Positions 1 through 7,932 of a stretch of DNA of 64,000 nt are shown here, one piece after another. Both the position numbers and the translations under genes were made by a program. The notes beneath the pieces are model-generated. The model did no database searches. It saw only the letters and a list, made by a program, of their open reading frames with translations, and was not told the origin of the DNA. Within the stretch, counting starts at the first letter, position 1. Each line of letters opens with the position of its first letter. The stretch is from Psychrobacter sp. UBA3962 (GTDB lineage: Bacteria; Pseudomonadota; Gammaproteobacteria; Pseudomonadales; Moraxellaceae), in the NCBI RefSeq assembly GCF_002385225.1, contig NZ_DGDC01000052.1:1-64000 (forward strand), read 5' to 3'.

Positions 1-70
1 TTTTTCGGGGTGATTACCCCAGTACTATATTAGGTTTAGATAAACTAAAACTTAGGTTACTTAAAGCTAC

Positions 71-99
71 TTGTGTTTTCAATTACTAGCTATTAGAAT
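71..99 (+). promoter_or_regulatory. candidate sigma70 promoter for the alanine-rich lipoprotein gene
   Basis: TTGTGT at 71-76 and TAGAAT at 94-99 are separated by 17 bp. The -10 matches the consensus at five of six positions and the -35 only at three. The transcript leader would be about 40 nt. This is a pattern match only. Confidence 0.35.
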
Positions 100-144
100 G
101 CTGAAAATCTAATATTGTAATAACACATATTGTGAGGAGTTCAC

Positions 145-513
145 ATGTTATACCGTAATCTTTTAATCTCAGGTCTTGTTGCTAGTGCTGTTGCTATCAC
201 TGGTTGTAGCAAGGAGACTGAAGAAGCTGCAGATGCAGGTAATGTAGAAGCTGCTGCTGAGAGCGCAGGTCAAGATACTATTGATAATGCTCAAACGGCG
301 GGTGCTGTAGCTACCGGTGCTGTTGTTAATGCTGGCGAAGCCATTGCTGAGGGTGCAAATTCAGCCGTTGAAGGGACAGCAACAGCAGTATCAGAAGGCG
401 CAACTGCTGTAGCTGAGGGTTCAAAAGATGTAGCAAACAATACTACAGATAATGTAGACCTACAAGTTAATCCAGAAGTTGTGGAAGCGGTTGATGAAGA
501 TCAACAGTACTAA
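145..513 (+). CDS. small alanine-rich lipoprotein, function unknown
   Basis: This gene encodes a 122-residue protein with a short hydrophobic signal and the lipobox ITGC (Cys21), so it should be a lipidated envelope protein. The mature part is low-complexity: it is rich in Ala, Glu, Gly and Val, with repeated short units of the type (A/T)xA(V/I)xEGA between about residues 55 and 95, and it lacks aromatic residues until the last Tyr. This composition suggests an amphipathic helical or extended protein. A strong Shine-Dalgarno sequence GAGGAG at 134-139 fixes the start. A terminator follows at about 600-626, so it is a single-gene unit. No family was recognised beyond generic small lipoproteins. 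Confidence 0.75.
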   Translation: MLYRNLLISGLVASAVAITGCSKETEEAADAGNVEAAAESAGQDTIDNAQTAGAVATGAVVNAGEAIAEGANSAVEGTATAVSEGATAVAEGSKDVANNTTDNVDLQVNPEVVEAVDEDQQY

Positions 514-597
514 TTTATCTGCTTAAAGTCTGTATTTTTAAATACTATATTTTTTAAATAGTATGTTTTTTAAATACTATTACATTTAAGTGTAATA

Positions 598-627
598 AAA
601 GCTCTGATTTTATCAGGGCTTTTTTAA
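598..627 (+). terminator. intrinsic terminator after the alanine-rich lipoprotein gene
   Basis: An AGCTCTGA/TCAGGGCT stem (600-607 with 613-620, one mismatch) is followed at once by a run of T residues. Confidence 0.75.
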
Positions 628-758
628 TGGCTATGGGTTTATGAGAATCAAATAAACAGAACATAGCGTTAATGGAAGCAGGGCACAAGCTCAGTTAATG
701 CTTGGGTATCTTTGCTATAATGAAGCTTGTTTTTTTATTAGAGAATTAAAATAACATT

Positions 759-1391
759 ATGATAGGACTAATTGAAGGTAAGGTATGTCATTTGTCTGCT
801 CCAGTGGCATGCATTATGACCGCTTCTGGGGTAGGTTACGAGATAGAATTGCCTCTACCAGACTTTTGTCAGCTGCAACTCGATGCTAGCGTGGCTGTAT
901 GGACTCATTTACATGTGCGTGAAGATGCCCAGTTGCTTTATGGATTCATAAAGTATCAAGAAAGAGATGTTTTTCGCCAGCTAATTCGTATTAATGGGGT
1001 GGGTGCAAAAATGGCGTTGGCTATGATGTCCACCATGTCTGCCCCTGAGTTAAAGCAGGCCGTTGAGACGGATAATGAAGTGGCACTAACGCGAGTACCC
1101 GGCATTGGTAAAAAGACGGCACAGCGACTACTTATCGAACTAAAAGGTAAGTTTGATAATATTGAAAGCAGTGGTGGATTATTTGAAGTGTTAGAGGGCA
1201 CACCCCAATCTGCTGCAGGTAGTGAAGGAGTTATACTTGCTGAGGTTGAATCGGCACTTATTAGCCTAGGTTACCGAGATAAAGAGGCTCAAAAAGCGAT
1301 TAAAGCGGCAAGAGAAACTGAAGCGGGTCAAAATATTGTTGATACTCAGTCGTTATTAAAACTAACGTTACAACAGCTCTCAAGCTTTTAA
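759..1391 (+). CDS. ruvA: Holliday junction branch migration protein RuvA
   Basis: RuvA binds four-way DNA junctions as a tetramer and recruits the RuvB motor for branch migration during recombination repair. The 210-residue product is close to the usual length of about 200. The N-terminal OB-fold begins MIGLIEGKV and contains the typical LHVREDA...LYGF segment. The two helix-hairpin-helix motifs are visible as RINGVGAKMALAMMS and RVPGIGKKTAQRLLIELK (about residues 78-130). The C-terminal RuvB-binding domain carries ALISLGY at about 167-173. ruvB, often the next gene, is absent: a terminator and convergent argD follow. The Shine-Dalgarno sequence is weak. Confidence 0.95.
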   Translation: MIGLIEGKVCHLSAPVACIMTASGVGYEIELPLPDFCQLQLDASVAVWTHLHVREDAQLLYGFIKYQERDVFRQLIRINGVGAKMALAMMSTMSAPELKQAVETDNEVALTRVPGIGKKTAQRLLIELKGKFDNIESSGGLFEVLEGTPQSAAGSEGVILAEVESALISLGYRDKEAQKAIKAARETEAGQNIVDTQSLLKLTLQQLSSF

Positions 1392-1426
1392 TTACTAGCT
1401 TTTAATGTTTGAAAATAACCTAAGCA

Positions 1427-1460
1427 TAAAAAGCCCTTAAAAATTTAAGGGCTTTTTCTT
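1427..1460. terminator. bidirectional intrinsic terminator between ruvA and argD
   Basis: A perfect AAAAAGCCCTTAAA/TTTAAGGGCTTTTT inverted repeat with A and T runs on either side serves both convergent genes. Confidence 0.85.
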
Positions 1461-1487
1461 TATATAGGTAGTTACGCTTTTATTTGA

Positions 1488-2678
1488 TTAGCTTAAAGTA
1501 GATTTAATCAGTCGAGTCAATCTTTCAATCAGCTGATCACTTTCCTCACGCTTTAGATTTAAAGGAGGTAATAAGCGGATAACATGACCTCCAGTAACGT
1601 TAATGATTAGTTTCTCATACTCACGCGCTCTATCCACTAAATCGCTGCAATCGGTAGACTCTGGCAATACAACGCCTATCATCATGCCATGTCCTCGAGT
1701 GGTAACGCCAAATTCTTTTAAGGCTTCCTTCAAAGACTGCTGGATGTAGTCGCCTTCAGTAGTGGCATTTTGCATAATATCGGTATTAGTTAAAATGTCA
1801 TAAACGGTATATACCACGCGGCTGCCTAAAGGTGTGCCCCCGTAGGTAGAACCATGACTACCCACTTGGAATAAGTCACAAGCACGACCACGAACCATGC
1901 AAGCACCAATAGGGAAGCCGTTACCCAAACCTTTGGCGGTAGACAATACGTCAGGCTTAGCGTTACTGTGCTGATAAGCAAAATATTTGCCGGTACGACC
2001 ATTACCCGTTTGAACTTCATCTAGCATAAATAACCAGTCTTGCTGATCACACAGGGCTTGTACTTGCTCCAAATACTCGAAGCCGTCTTTAGCGGTATTT
2101 AAGCCGCCTTCACCTTGAATAGGTTCTAGTAGCACTGCCGTAATCTCATCTTCATCTTGTGCGACTTGTTTTAAAGCTTCAATATCACCGAAAGGGACTC
2201 GGATAAAGTCTGAGTCTAAAGTATAAAAGCCTTCACGTGCCTTGGGGTTTGCAGTAGCGGTTACCGTCAATAGAGTACGACCATGGAATGATTTCTCCAT
2301 GACGATAACTTTAGGTTTCTTAAAGCCTTTTTTATAGCCATATAGACGGGCCATCTTAAGTGCAGCCTCATTGGCTTCAGCGCCACTGTTGGCGAAGAAA
2401 ACACTGTCCATGCCAGCTGCTTGACACAAAGCTTCAGCGGCTTTTTGTTGCCATTCGATTTGGAATAGGTTACTGGTATGGACTAAAGTGGCTGCCTGCT
2501 CCTGAATGGCTTTAGTAATCTCAGGATGGCAATGACCCAGACCACAAACTGCAATACCCGTTAATGCGTCTAAGTAAGCAGTATTGTCAGCAGTAAAAAG
2601 CCAGCTGCCTTCTCCTCGAGTGAAGCTTATGGGTTGAGGGCTATAGGTAGGCATAATATAGGAATGTGATGCTGACAT
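1488..2678 (-). CDS. argD: acetylornithine aminotransferase (class III, PLP-dependent)
   Basis: This enzyme converts N-acetylglutamate 5-semialdehyde and glutamate to N-acetylornithine and 2-oxoglutarate in arginine biosynthesis, and family members often also act on succinyldiaminopimelate in lysine synthesis. The 396-residue length is normal. Visible marks are the phosphate-binding NSGAEANEAALK (97-108), SFHGRT (130-135), the cofactor Asp in MLDEVQTGNGRTG (Asp220), and the Schiff-base Lys249 in STAKGLGNGFP. Related ornithine, GABA and succinylornithine aminotransferases share these motifs, so the substrate is inferred from overall resemblance. AAGGA lies 6 nt before the ATG, and a terminator shared with ruvA follows. 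Confidence 0.9.
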   Translation of the reverse strand: MSASHSYIMPTYSPQPISFTRGEGSWLFTADNTAYLDALTGIAVCGLGHCHPEITKAIQEQAATLVHTSNLFQIEWQQKAAEALCQAAGMDSVFFANSGAEANEAALKMARLYGYKKGFKKPKVIVMEKSFHGRTLLTVTATANPKAREGFYTLDSDFIRVPFGDIEALKQVAQDEDEITAVLLEPIQGEGGLNTAKDGFEYLEQVQALCDQQDWLFMLDEVQTGNGRTGKYFAYQHSNAKPDVLSTAKGLGNGFPIGACMVRGRACDLFQVGSHGSTYGGTPLGSRVVYTVYDILTNTDIMQNATTEGDYIQQSLKEALKEFGVTTRGHGMMIGVVLPESTDCSDLVDRAREYEKLIINVTGGHVIRLLPPLNLKREESDQLIERLTRLIKSTLS

Positions 2679-2783
2679 GATGGGTCCTTAAACATTTAGC
2701 AGATAGGAGGGTAATAAGTATTGTAGCTGAATAAATACGATGTGTGCAGTATTTAAAACAGCCTCTTAAAGGCAAGCCAATAA

Positions 2784-2993
2784 CTAATAATTTAGATCAT
2801 CAGAAAAAGGCGACTCTTCGGCAGCAACACGATACTCTTCATTGGCCCAAGCGCCTAAATCAATAAGTTTGCATCGATCACTACAAAAAGGCTTATAAGG
2901 ATTGTCTTGCCATGCAGTAAGTTTTTTGCATCTAGGGCAAGGGTAGGTTTTTGGACTTGAGGGGCTGCTGGAGTGGTCTGTAGAGTCGGTCAT
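2784..2993 (-). CDS. yacG: DNA gyrase inhibitor YacG (zinc-binding)
   Basis: YacG is a small zinc protein that binds GyrB and inhibits gyrase in E. coli. The 69-residue product has the family's zinc ligands as CPRC (Cys19, Cys22) and FCSDRC (Cys37, Cys41), followed by the conserved KLIDLGAWANEEYRV block and an acidic C-terminus. A Ser-rich N-terminal tail of about 15 residues precedes the zinc domain. In many gammaproteobacteria yacG lies near coaE and pilD; here it stands alone upstream of argD on the same strand, 105 bp away. No Shine-Dalgarno sequence is obvious. Confidence 0.9.
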   Translation of the reverse strand: MTDSTDHSSSPSSPKTYPCPRCKKLTAWQDNPYKPFCSDRCKLIDLGAWANEEYRVAAEESPFSDDLNY

Positions 2994-3124
2994 AGTTTAA
3001 AGTCTTTAGATTACAAGTAAGTTGTGAGTCACCAAATGGCTAAATTAGAATTATAACATGAGTATCAGAGGGCTTATACTGCTTCACAATCTATCTTAAC
3101 ATGCGATGTAAAGCTAATATTATG

Positions 3125-3166
3125 ATCAAGGTGAACATGAAAATAACCGCTATAGTTCACCCTGAT
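3125..3166. repeat. 12-bp near-perfect inverted repeat upstream of the TrmB-like gene
   Basis: ATCAAGGTGAAC (3125-3136) and GTTCACCCTGAT (3155-3166) are complementary except for one A/C mismatch and flank an 18-nt spacer. The repeat lies in the divergent region between yacG and the methyltransferase gene, about 70 bp before the latter. It could be an operator or an RNA hairpin; there is no T run. Confidence 0.5.
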
Positions 3167-3238
3167 AAGGCTTTAGAAATGATAACATATATCACATTAT
3201 CAATAATTCTCTAACTTGATTAAGTGTTTAAAACAATT

Positions 3239-3994
3239 ATGTCAATTTCAAAACCTAACTCCTTATTGTCTACTGAGGCGCTAAGTCATAACAAAAGTCG
3301 CTGTTTTAAACCTGAGAAGCTAACCGCTCCAAGAGACTTTTCACTACCTGTATTCGTGACTCGCTCTCTTGAAGCCAGTAAAGAGACTGGTGGTAAGGTT
3401 AGCCTAGATGATGACAGCCGACCGCTAATAGTGGAGATTGGTGCTGGTAAAGGCATGCATGCTTGCTTATATGCCAAAAAGAATCCCGAACATGATTTAA
3501 TCGCTATTGAAAGAACCCAAAACAAATTCACTGCTTTTAATAGCTTAGTACAATCTGTTAGCAATGAAGTGGTTAATCTAGATAATATCTTAGCAGTACA
3601 TGCAGACGCTATTCCTTACTGTGTCTACGCGTTACCGGCACAAAGTGTGGATGTGTTTTATTTGCTATATCCCAACCCTGAACCCAAAAACCCCAATCAA
3701 CAATGGTTGAATATGCCGTTTTTTGAGTTTTTATTATCCCGATTAAAACCTAGGGGCAGGGTGATATTGGCCAGTAATATCGAAGAGTATATAGATAATG
3801 CCTATCAGCAGGCGGTTGAGACTTGGTGTTTAGCGACCGAGAGAAGGCAAGTTCCCATAGATAGCAAGCGTACTCACTTTGAAATAAAGTATTTAGCTAG
3901 AGGTGAAACCTGCTGGGAGCTTGAAATGATAAAGCCCGAGGGTTACGTCACTCGCTTTGATGAGTGGAATTCTGAGGCATTACAATCAGTTTAA
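3239..3994 (+). CDS. TrmB-like SAM-dependent methyltransferase (tRNA m7G46 methyltransferase family, divergent)
   Basis: The protein has a Rossmann SAM-binding motif (VEIGAGKG, about residues 66-73), an acidic residue after the second strand (AIER), a motif corresponding to the TrmB FPDPWPKKRH block but changed to YPNPEPKNPN, and a C-terminal THFEIKYLARGE that matches TrmB's THFERKYLxRGE-like segment. The 50-60 residues before the fold look unconserved. TrmB makes 7-methylguanosine at tRNA position 46; the altered motif makes the substrate uncertain, and this may be a paralogue. An upstream GTG at 3224 is also possible; neither start has a good Shine-Dalgarno sequence. A terminator follows at 4090-4125. 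Confidence 0.65.
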   Translation: MSISKPNSLLSTEALSHNKSRCFKPEKLTAPRDFSLPVFVTRSLEASKETGGKVSLDDDSRPLIVEIGAGKGMHACLYAKKNPEHDLIAIERTQNKFTAFNSLVQSVSNEVVNLDNILAVHADAIPYCVYALPAQSVDVFYLLYPNPEPKNPNQQWLNMPFFEFLLSRLKPRGRVILASNIEEYIDNAYQQAVETWCLATERRQVPIDSKRTHFEIKYLARGETCWELEMIKPEGYVTRFDEWNSEALQSV

Positions 3995-4084
3995 GAAGCC
4001 GTCAATTTAAATACCAGTTATTTGATTTTTATTGAAAATAATAATCGAAACGGAAACTGGCAGATTTAGTCAGATGGGGTTCAT

Positions 4085-4128
4085 AAAAAAGGCTTGCTTG
4101 AACTTAGTCCAAGCAAGCCTTTAGTTAT
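4085..4128. terminator. bidirectional intrinsic terminator between the TrmB-like and ABC1 kinase genes
   Basis: An 11-bp perfect stem AGGCTTGCTTG (4091-4101) with CAAGCAAGCCT (4111-4121) has an A run on the left and TTTAGTT on the right. It works best for the minus-strand gene. Confidence 0.75.
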
Positions 4129-4180
4129 TGGCTCAATAAATCCTATAAACCCTTAGTTTTGAGGCGCTCGCATATTAAGT

Positions 4181-5617
4181 TTACATGTTAATAGGCACGA
4201 ATTTACTCAGGGTGTCATAGGTGTTGGTTCTGGCATTCAATACCGTTAAGAAGGTATAGGCGCCAATAAATTTACGACTGATAAACATAAATTCTTTTGG
4301 AGGTAAGCTGAACTCGCGAGACTGCATAGCACTGGCTGAGCCTTCCATCAGTCTCTTATGTAAATTGCTATTGGCCCAGTGGTAATAGCCATGCTCATCT
4401 ATCAAATCGCTAGACTTATTTTGCGGCAAACTAGGATTTCTAAAGGGTTCTGTCGCCAATAAGAAAACATCGGCCATATTGGCTTTTACCTCTAAGCTCA
4501 TACTGTCGAAGAATTCATAGCCCTGCATGGCATCCATCATTTGCTGCTTATCATAATTAAAGCCTGACAACATAAGATTGCGGGCAATTTTTAATAAATC
4601 ATCATCGAACTGACGCATGGCCCCGAAGTCTAATAAAATAAGCTTGTCTTTGCCATCTGGCTTATCTGCAGGCTCTGAGCGAATTAGATAGTTACCAAAA
4701 TTGGGGTCAGTTTGCATCTCTCCCCAAACAAAGATTTCATTGAGCATGATATCGATAGCGGCTTTACCTAAAGCGTCTCGGCGACGTTGTGGTAAAGCTT
4801 TTAGGTTCGCATTGGTAACTGGAACCCCTTCTTCAAAGCTTAGACACAGTAGTCTTGGGGTAGAGTAGGCTTCATAAACTTTAGGAACCCCGTAACGCTC
4901 ATCATCTTTTAGACGCTCATAAAAGCGCATAGTGGTTTGGGCTTCTGCAACATAGTCCACCTCGACCTTTAATAAATCGCTAATTTCATTAAACCATTCA
5001 TCTAACGCTTTGGTTTGCGGTACTGCATTAGTCACTTTTAATAAATGTTTGAATAAGCTTAAGTCCGAGTCAATAGCATCCGCAACACCAGGGTATTGGA
5101 CCTTAAGTACCACCTGTTGACCTGTGGCTTTAATGGTAGCTCGGTGTACTTGTGCTAAGGACGCTGTACCAATAGGAGTTGGTGAAACCTCTAACTCATC
5201 TAAACGGTTGCCAAGCTGTTGGCGTAGAGCCGACTCTACTACCGGCCATGACAAGCTTGCGGTACTGTCATTCAAGCGATGTAAGGCTGCAGTTATTTCA
5301 GGATGTAAGAAATGCTCACCGTATAAAGCCAGCATTTGACCAATCTTCACTACTGAACCTTTTAGCTTACCTAATTCATCTGCTAAATAAGCCGCTTGCT
5401 CCTTCATAAACTCTTGGTTGCGAGAAGCTCTTTCTTCTTTACTTAAAAAAAGACCGCTAAAGCTGTTACCTGCCCAACGTCTTCCTAAATTTAAAGAGGT
5501 TTTGGCCATAGAAAGGCGGCGATCTAAACGAGAAGTCTTAAGTTCACCCATCTCATTTGTTAAACGGCTTTTTGGTAAGTCTGTTTGTGGCGGTGTTGAA
5601 GAATGTGAATTTGACAT
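4181..5617 (-). CDS. ABC1/UbiB-family atypical protein kinase-like protein
   Basis: ABC1 (ADCK/UbiB) proteins are atypical kinase-like ATPases tied to ubiquinone biosynthesis and lipid homeostasis. The 478-residue protein shows the family's KxGQ motif (Lys91-Gln94), the alanine/serine-type nucleotide loop GTASLAQV (150-157) in place of a Gly-rich loop, the ATP-contacting lysine in VVLKVQYPG (Lys172), the catalytic-loop-like QTDPNFGNY (302-310) and the DFG metal motif LLDFGAM (Asp330). It lacks the two C-terminal membrane helices of true UbiB, and no ubi genes are adjacent, so I do not call it ubiB. The first 60 residues look flexible. A terminator lies downstream; the Shine-Dalgarno sequence is poor. 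Confidence 0.85.
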   Translation of the reverse strand: MSNSHSSTPPQTDLPKSRLTNEMGELKTSRLDRRLSMAKTSLNLGRRWAGNSFSGLFLSKEERASRNQEFMKEQAAYLADELGKLKGSVVKIGQMLALYGEHFLHPEITAALHRLNDSTASLSWPVVESALRQQLGNRLDELEVSPTPIGTASLAQVHRATIKATGQQVVLKVQYPGVADAIDSDLSLFKHLLKVTNAVPQTKALDEWFNEISDLLKVEVDYVAEAQTTMRFYERLKDDERYGVPKVYEAYSTPRLLCLSFEEGVPVTNANLKALPQRRRDALGKAAIDIMLNEIFVWGEMQTDPNFGNYLIRSEPADKPDGKDKLILLDFGAMRQFDDDLLKIARNLMLSGFNYDKQQMMDAMQGYEFFDSMSLEVKANMADVFLLATEPFRNPSLPQNKSSDLIDEHGYYHWANSNLHKRLMEGSASAMQSREFSLPPKEFMFISRKFIGAYTFLTVLNARTNTYDTLSKFVPINM

Positions 5618-5938
5618 GTTTTAACCATTTAGAAAACTAAAGCTGTGGCTATGTTGGCCTTTAAACAGCAATATAAGTAATTAGGGTTGGCACAAATATC
5701 CTGATAGTTATTAACTTATAATTATTTTAACCGTACCAATTAAGGCTACTTTTTTGTTGGCATGCTTTCTAGAGTAGCATTGTTACTGTTGTGACGCACT
5801 GACCTAAGAGTTTCAACAACCAACTTAGTAAAATAGCTAAGTATCTAATATGTCAATGGGGCTAAATACCCACAAAACAATGGTAATATTTAGCCCTATG
5901 ATTTATATCACAATAAAGCCAATAAAGAGGGTGCTTTA
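5618..5938. other. 321-bp intergenic region with a 10-bp perfect inverted repeat
   Basis: This stretch between two minus-strand genes has no credible reading frame. It contains GGGCTAAATA (5859-5868) and TATTTAGCCC (5887-5896), perfectly complementary over 10 bp around an 18-nt loop, about 45-80 bp past the purD stop. There is no T run on either strand. A weaker AATAAAGC/GCTTTATT pair lies at about 5914-5939. These could end purD transcription by another route or mark an operator for the downstream gene. Confidence 0.5.
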
Positions 5939-7219
5939 TTAGCCACGGTTAACTGCTCTATAACCAATGTCACGGCGATAATGTGCACCTTCAAACTGAA
6001 TAGAAGCGGTAACCTTTAAAGCTTCACTCTGTGCTTCGGCAATGGTATCCCCTAAAGCTGTAACACAAAGCACACGGCCACCATTAGTGACAACATGTTC
6101 GCCATCGGCTTTAGTCCCGGCATGGAATACTTTAGTGGTTTCGCTGCTTTCTAGCTCTGGAAGACCAGTAATCACATCCCCTTTAGAAGACGTTTCAGGA
6201 TAGCCTTTTGAAGCCAGTACAATACCTAAGGCCGCACGCTCATCCCACTCAGCAGATTCTGGTAATTCACCCGCAATTCCTTGTTGGACAAGTTTCACCA
6301 ATGAGCTTTTTAGGCGCATTAAGATAGGCTGAGTTTCAGGGTCGCCAAAGCGGCAGTTAAATTCAATAACGTAAGGATCGTTTTTGTCATCAATCATTAG
6401 CCCTGCATACAAGAAACCGGTGTAGGGGTGACCTGCTTGCTTCATGGCATCAACCACAGGCTGGATAACTTGATCGATAACCTTTTGATGAACCTCTTGA
6501 GTCACAACAGGGGCTGGCGAGTAAGCGCCCATACCGCCAGTATTTGGTCCAGTATCACCTTCGCCGACGCGTTTGTGGTCTTGGCTGGTGGCCATAGGTA
6601 GGATATTTTCGCCATCAATCATACAGATAAAGCTGGCTTCTTCCCCTTGTAAAAACTGCTCAATTACCACACGGCTACCGGCATCCCCAAATTTATTATC
6701 ACCAAGCATATCTTCAATAGCGCTGTGAGCTTGTTCGATGGTCTCTGCTACGATAACCCCTTTACCTGCCGCTAGGCCATCTGCTTTGACTACAATGGGT
6801 GCGCCATTTTCATTGATATAAGCTTTAGCAGCTTCTATGTCAGTAAAAGCCTCATATTTCGCAGTTGGGATATTATTGGCCTGCATAAACTCTTTGGCAA
6901 AAGTCTTAGAGCCTTCAAGCTGGGCACAATATTGAGTCGGGCCCCAAGTGGCGATATTTGCTTTTTTGCAGTCATCAACTAAGCCAGCTACTAAAGGAGC
7001 TTCTGGGCCTACGATGATAAGCTCAACTTTATTTTGTTGGCAAAAATCAATAACCGCTTGGTGATCTGTGGTATCAAGGTCAATATTTTCACATTTTGGT
7101 TCAAGAGCTGTACCAGCGTTGCCATTGGCCACATAGACTGTGGTGACATCGGCGTCTTTTGCACATTGCCAAGCCAGTGCATGTTCACGACCGCCAGAAC
7201 CAATAATTAAAATATTCAT
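5939..7219 (-). CDS. purD: phosphoribosylamine-glycine ligase (GAR synthetase)
   Basis: PurD joins phosphoribosylamine and glycine with ATP to make glycinamide ribonucleotide, the second step of de novo purine synthesis. The 426-residue length matches the bacterial monofunctional enzyme. The start MNILIIGSGGREHALAW is the family signature, followed by the ATP-grasp parts IVVKADGLAAGKGVIVA, FLQGEEASFICMIDG, the substrate motif PNTGGMGAYSPAP and the metal-binding EFNCRFGDPETQ. AAGGA lies 5 nt before the ATG. purH, often its partner, is not in the window. A divergent small membrane protein gene begins 250 bp upstream. Confidence 0.95.
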   Translation of the reverse strand: MNILIIGSGGREHALAWQCAKDADVTTVYVANGNAGTALEPKCENIDLDTTDHQAVIDFCQQNKVELIIVGPEAPLVAGLVDDCKKANIATWGPTQYCAQLEGSKTFAKEFMQANNIPTAKYEAFTDIEAAKAYINENGAPIVVKADGLAAGKGVIVAETIEQAHSAIEDMLGDNKFGDAGSRVVIEQFLQGEEASFICMIDGENILPMATSQDHKRVGEGDTGPNTGGMGAYSPAPVVTQEVHQKVIDQVIQPVVDAMKQAGHPYTGFLYAGLMIDDKNDPYVIEFNCRFGDPETQPILMRLKSSLVKLVQQGIAGELPESAEWDERAALGIVLASKGYPETSSKGDVITGLPELESSETTKVFHAGTKADGEHVVTNGGRVLCVTALGDTIAEAQSEALKVTASIQFEGAHYRRDIGYRAVNRG

Positions 7220-7410
7220 ATATATCCTTGTTAACTTAATGAGGTATGTTTATTAATGGGGAAATATTACACAATAGGCCGGCTGCTATTGGCGATATAA
7301 AAAGGCACAACATAATTTGGCCCATAGTATATGGGATAATTAGAATTCATTTTATCAAAATATAGCCATTAGGGGCAGGTTTGTTACCTTGCAAGTCTAT
7401 TATTAGTAAT

Positions 7411-7434
7411 AAACCCCTAAAATAGTGGGGTTTA
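7411..7434. repeat. hairpin upstream of the DUF2905-type gene
   Basis: AAACCCC and GGGGTTT form a 7-bp perfect stem with an 8-9 nt loop, 35-60 bp before the start of the small membrane protein gene, in the region divergent from purD. It could act in the mRNA leader or as an operator; no function is visible. Confidence 0.4.
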
Positions 7435-7470
7435 ATTTATTATTCACAGTTTTTATAAAGGAAAAGTCTT

Positions 7471-7677
7471 ATGGCCAAGGTTTTAATATTGATTGGGGTG
7501 GTTTTGGTGGTGCTAGGCCTAATATGGAGTGCTTTTCCAGGAGCTTTTTCTTGGTTGGGCAAACTGCCTGGTGATATTCGTTATGAATCAGGTAATACTC
7601 GAGTGTATTTCCCAATCGTCACTATGATTGTGGTGAGTGTGGTGCTTAGTATCCTACTGAATATATTTCGACGTTAA
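7471..7677 (+). CDS. DUF2905-family small membrane protein
   Basis: This 68-residue protein has two membrane helices (about residues 4-26 and 46-66) joined by a loop with the conserved-looking LGKLPGDIRYE segment, which is the hallmark of the DUF2905 family of bacterial inner-membrane proteins of unknown function. AAGGA about 8 nt before the ATG supports the start. The gene is alone on its strand, with a hairpin terminator just after the stop. No functional inference beyond membrane location is justified. Confidence 0.8.
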   Translation: MAKVLILIGVVLVVLGLIWSAFPGAFSWLGKLPGDIRYESGNTRVYFPIVTMIVVSVVLSILLNIFRR

Positions 7678-7719
7678 GTGGCTAGTCGGATTTTTAGTCC
7701 GATTTTCGAGACCACTTAA
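7674..7719 (+). terminator. nested hairpin/terminator after the DUF2905-type gene
   Basis: An inner TCGGA/TCCGA stem followed by TTTT (about 7685-7706) is itself enclosed by a perfect 8-bp pair TTAAGTGG (7674-7681) with CCACTTAA (7712-7719). The inner hairpin with its T run looks like a weak terminator; the outer pair starts in the stop codon. Confidence 0.5.
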
Positions 7720-7831
7720 TGCCAAGAGTTTCTATGTCCAATTGATGGGGTTAATTGTACGAATTGAATTTAGATATTCTAGTTAAGCATGGCTTTTGTT
7801 TGGATAAATTGATGTTATAAACAGTGCAGTA

Positions 7832-7880
7832 TGCTATATTATTGCGCTTTGTAATTTTCATTACAGTCGATTTAGACTGT
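7832..7880 (+). promoter_or_regulatory. candidate extended -10 promoter and leader hairpins for metNI
   Basis: TGCTATATT (7832-7840) fits an extended -10 element. Just downstream, GTAAT/ATTAC (7851-7864) and ACAGTC/GACTGT (7863-7868 with 7875-7880) form two adjacent short palindromes. These could be operator half-sites or leader hairpins for the methionine importer. I saw no recognisable SAM riboswitch or MetJ box array. Confidence 0.35.
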
Positions 7881-7932
7881 GTTTGTTTCCTAAATTCAGT
7901 GTAACTTCAAAAGCTGTAAACCGTTATTCAAG

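Noticed and set aside
7..20. GGGGT-GATT-ACCCC hairpin at the window start
   Set aside because: On the plus strand the T run lies before the stem rather than after it, and on the minus strand no T run follows. It may relate to sequence outside the window.
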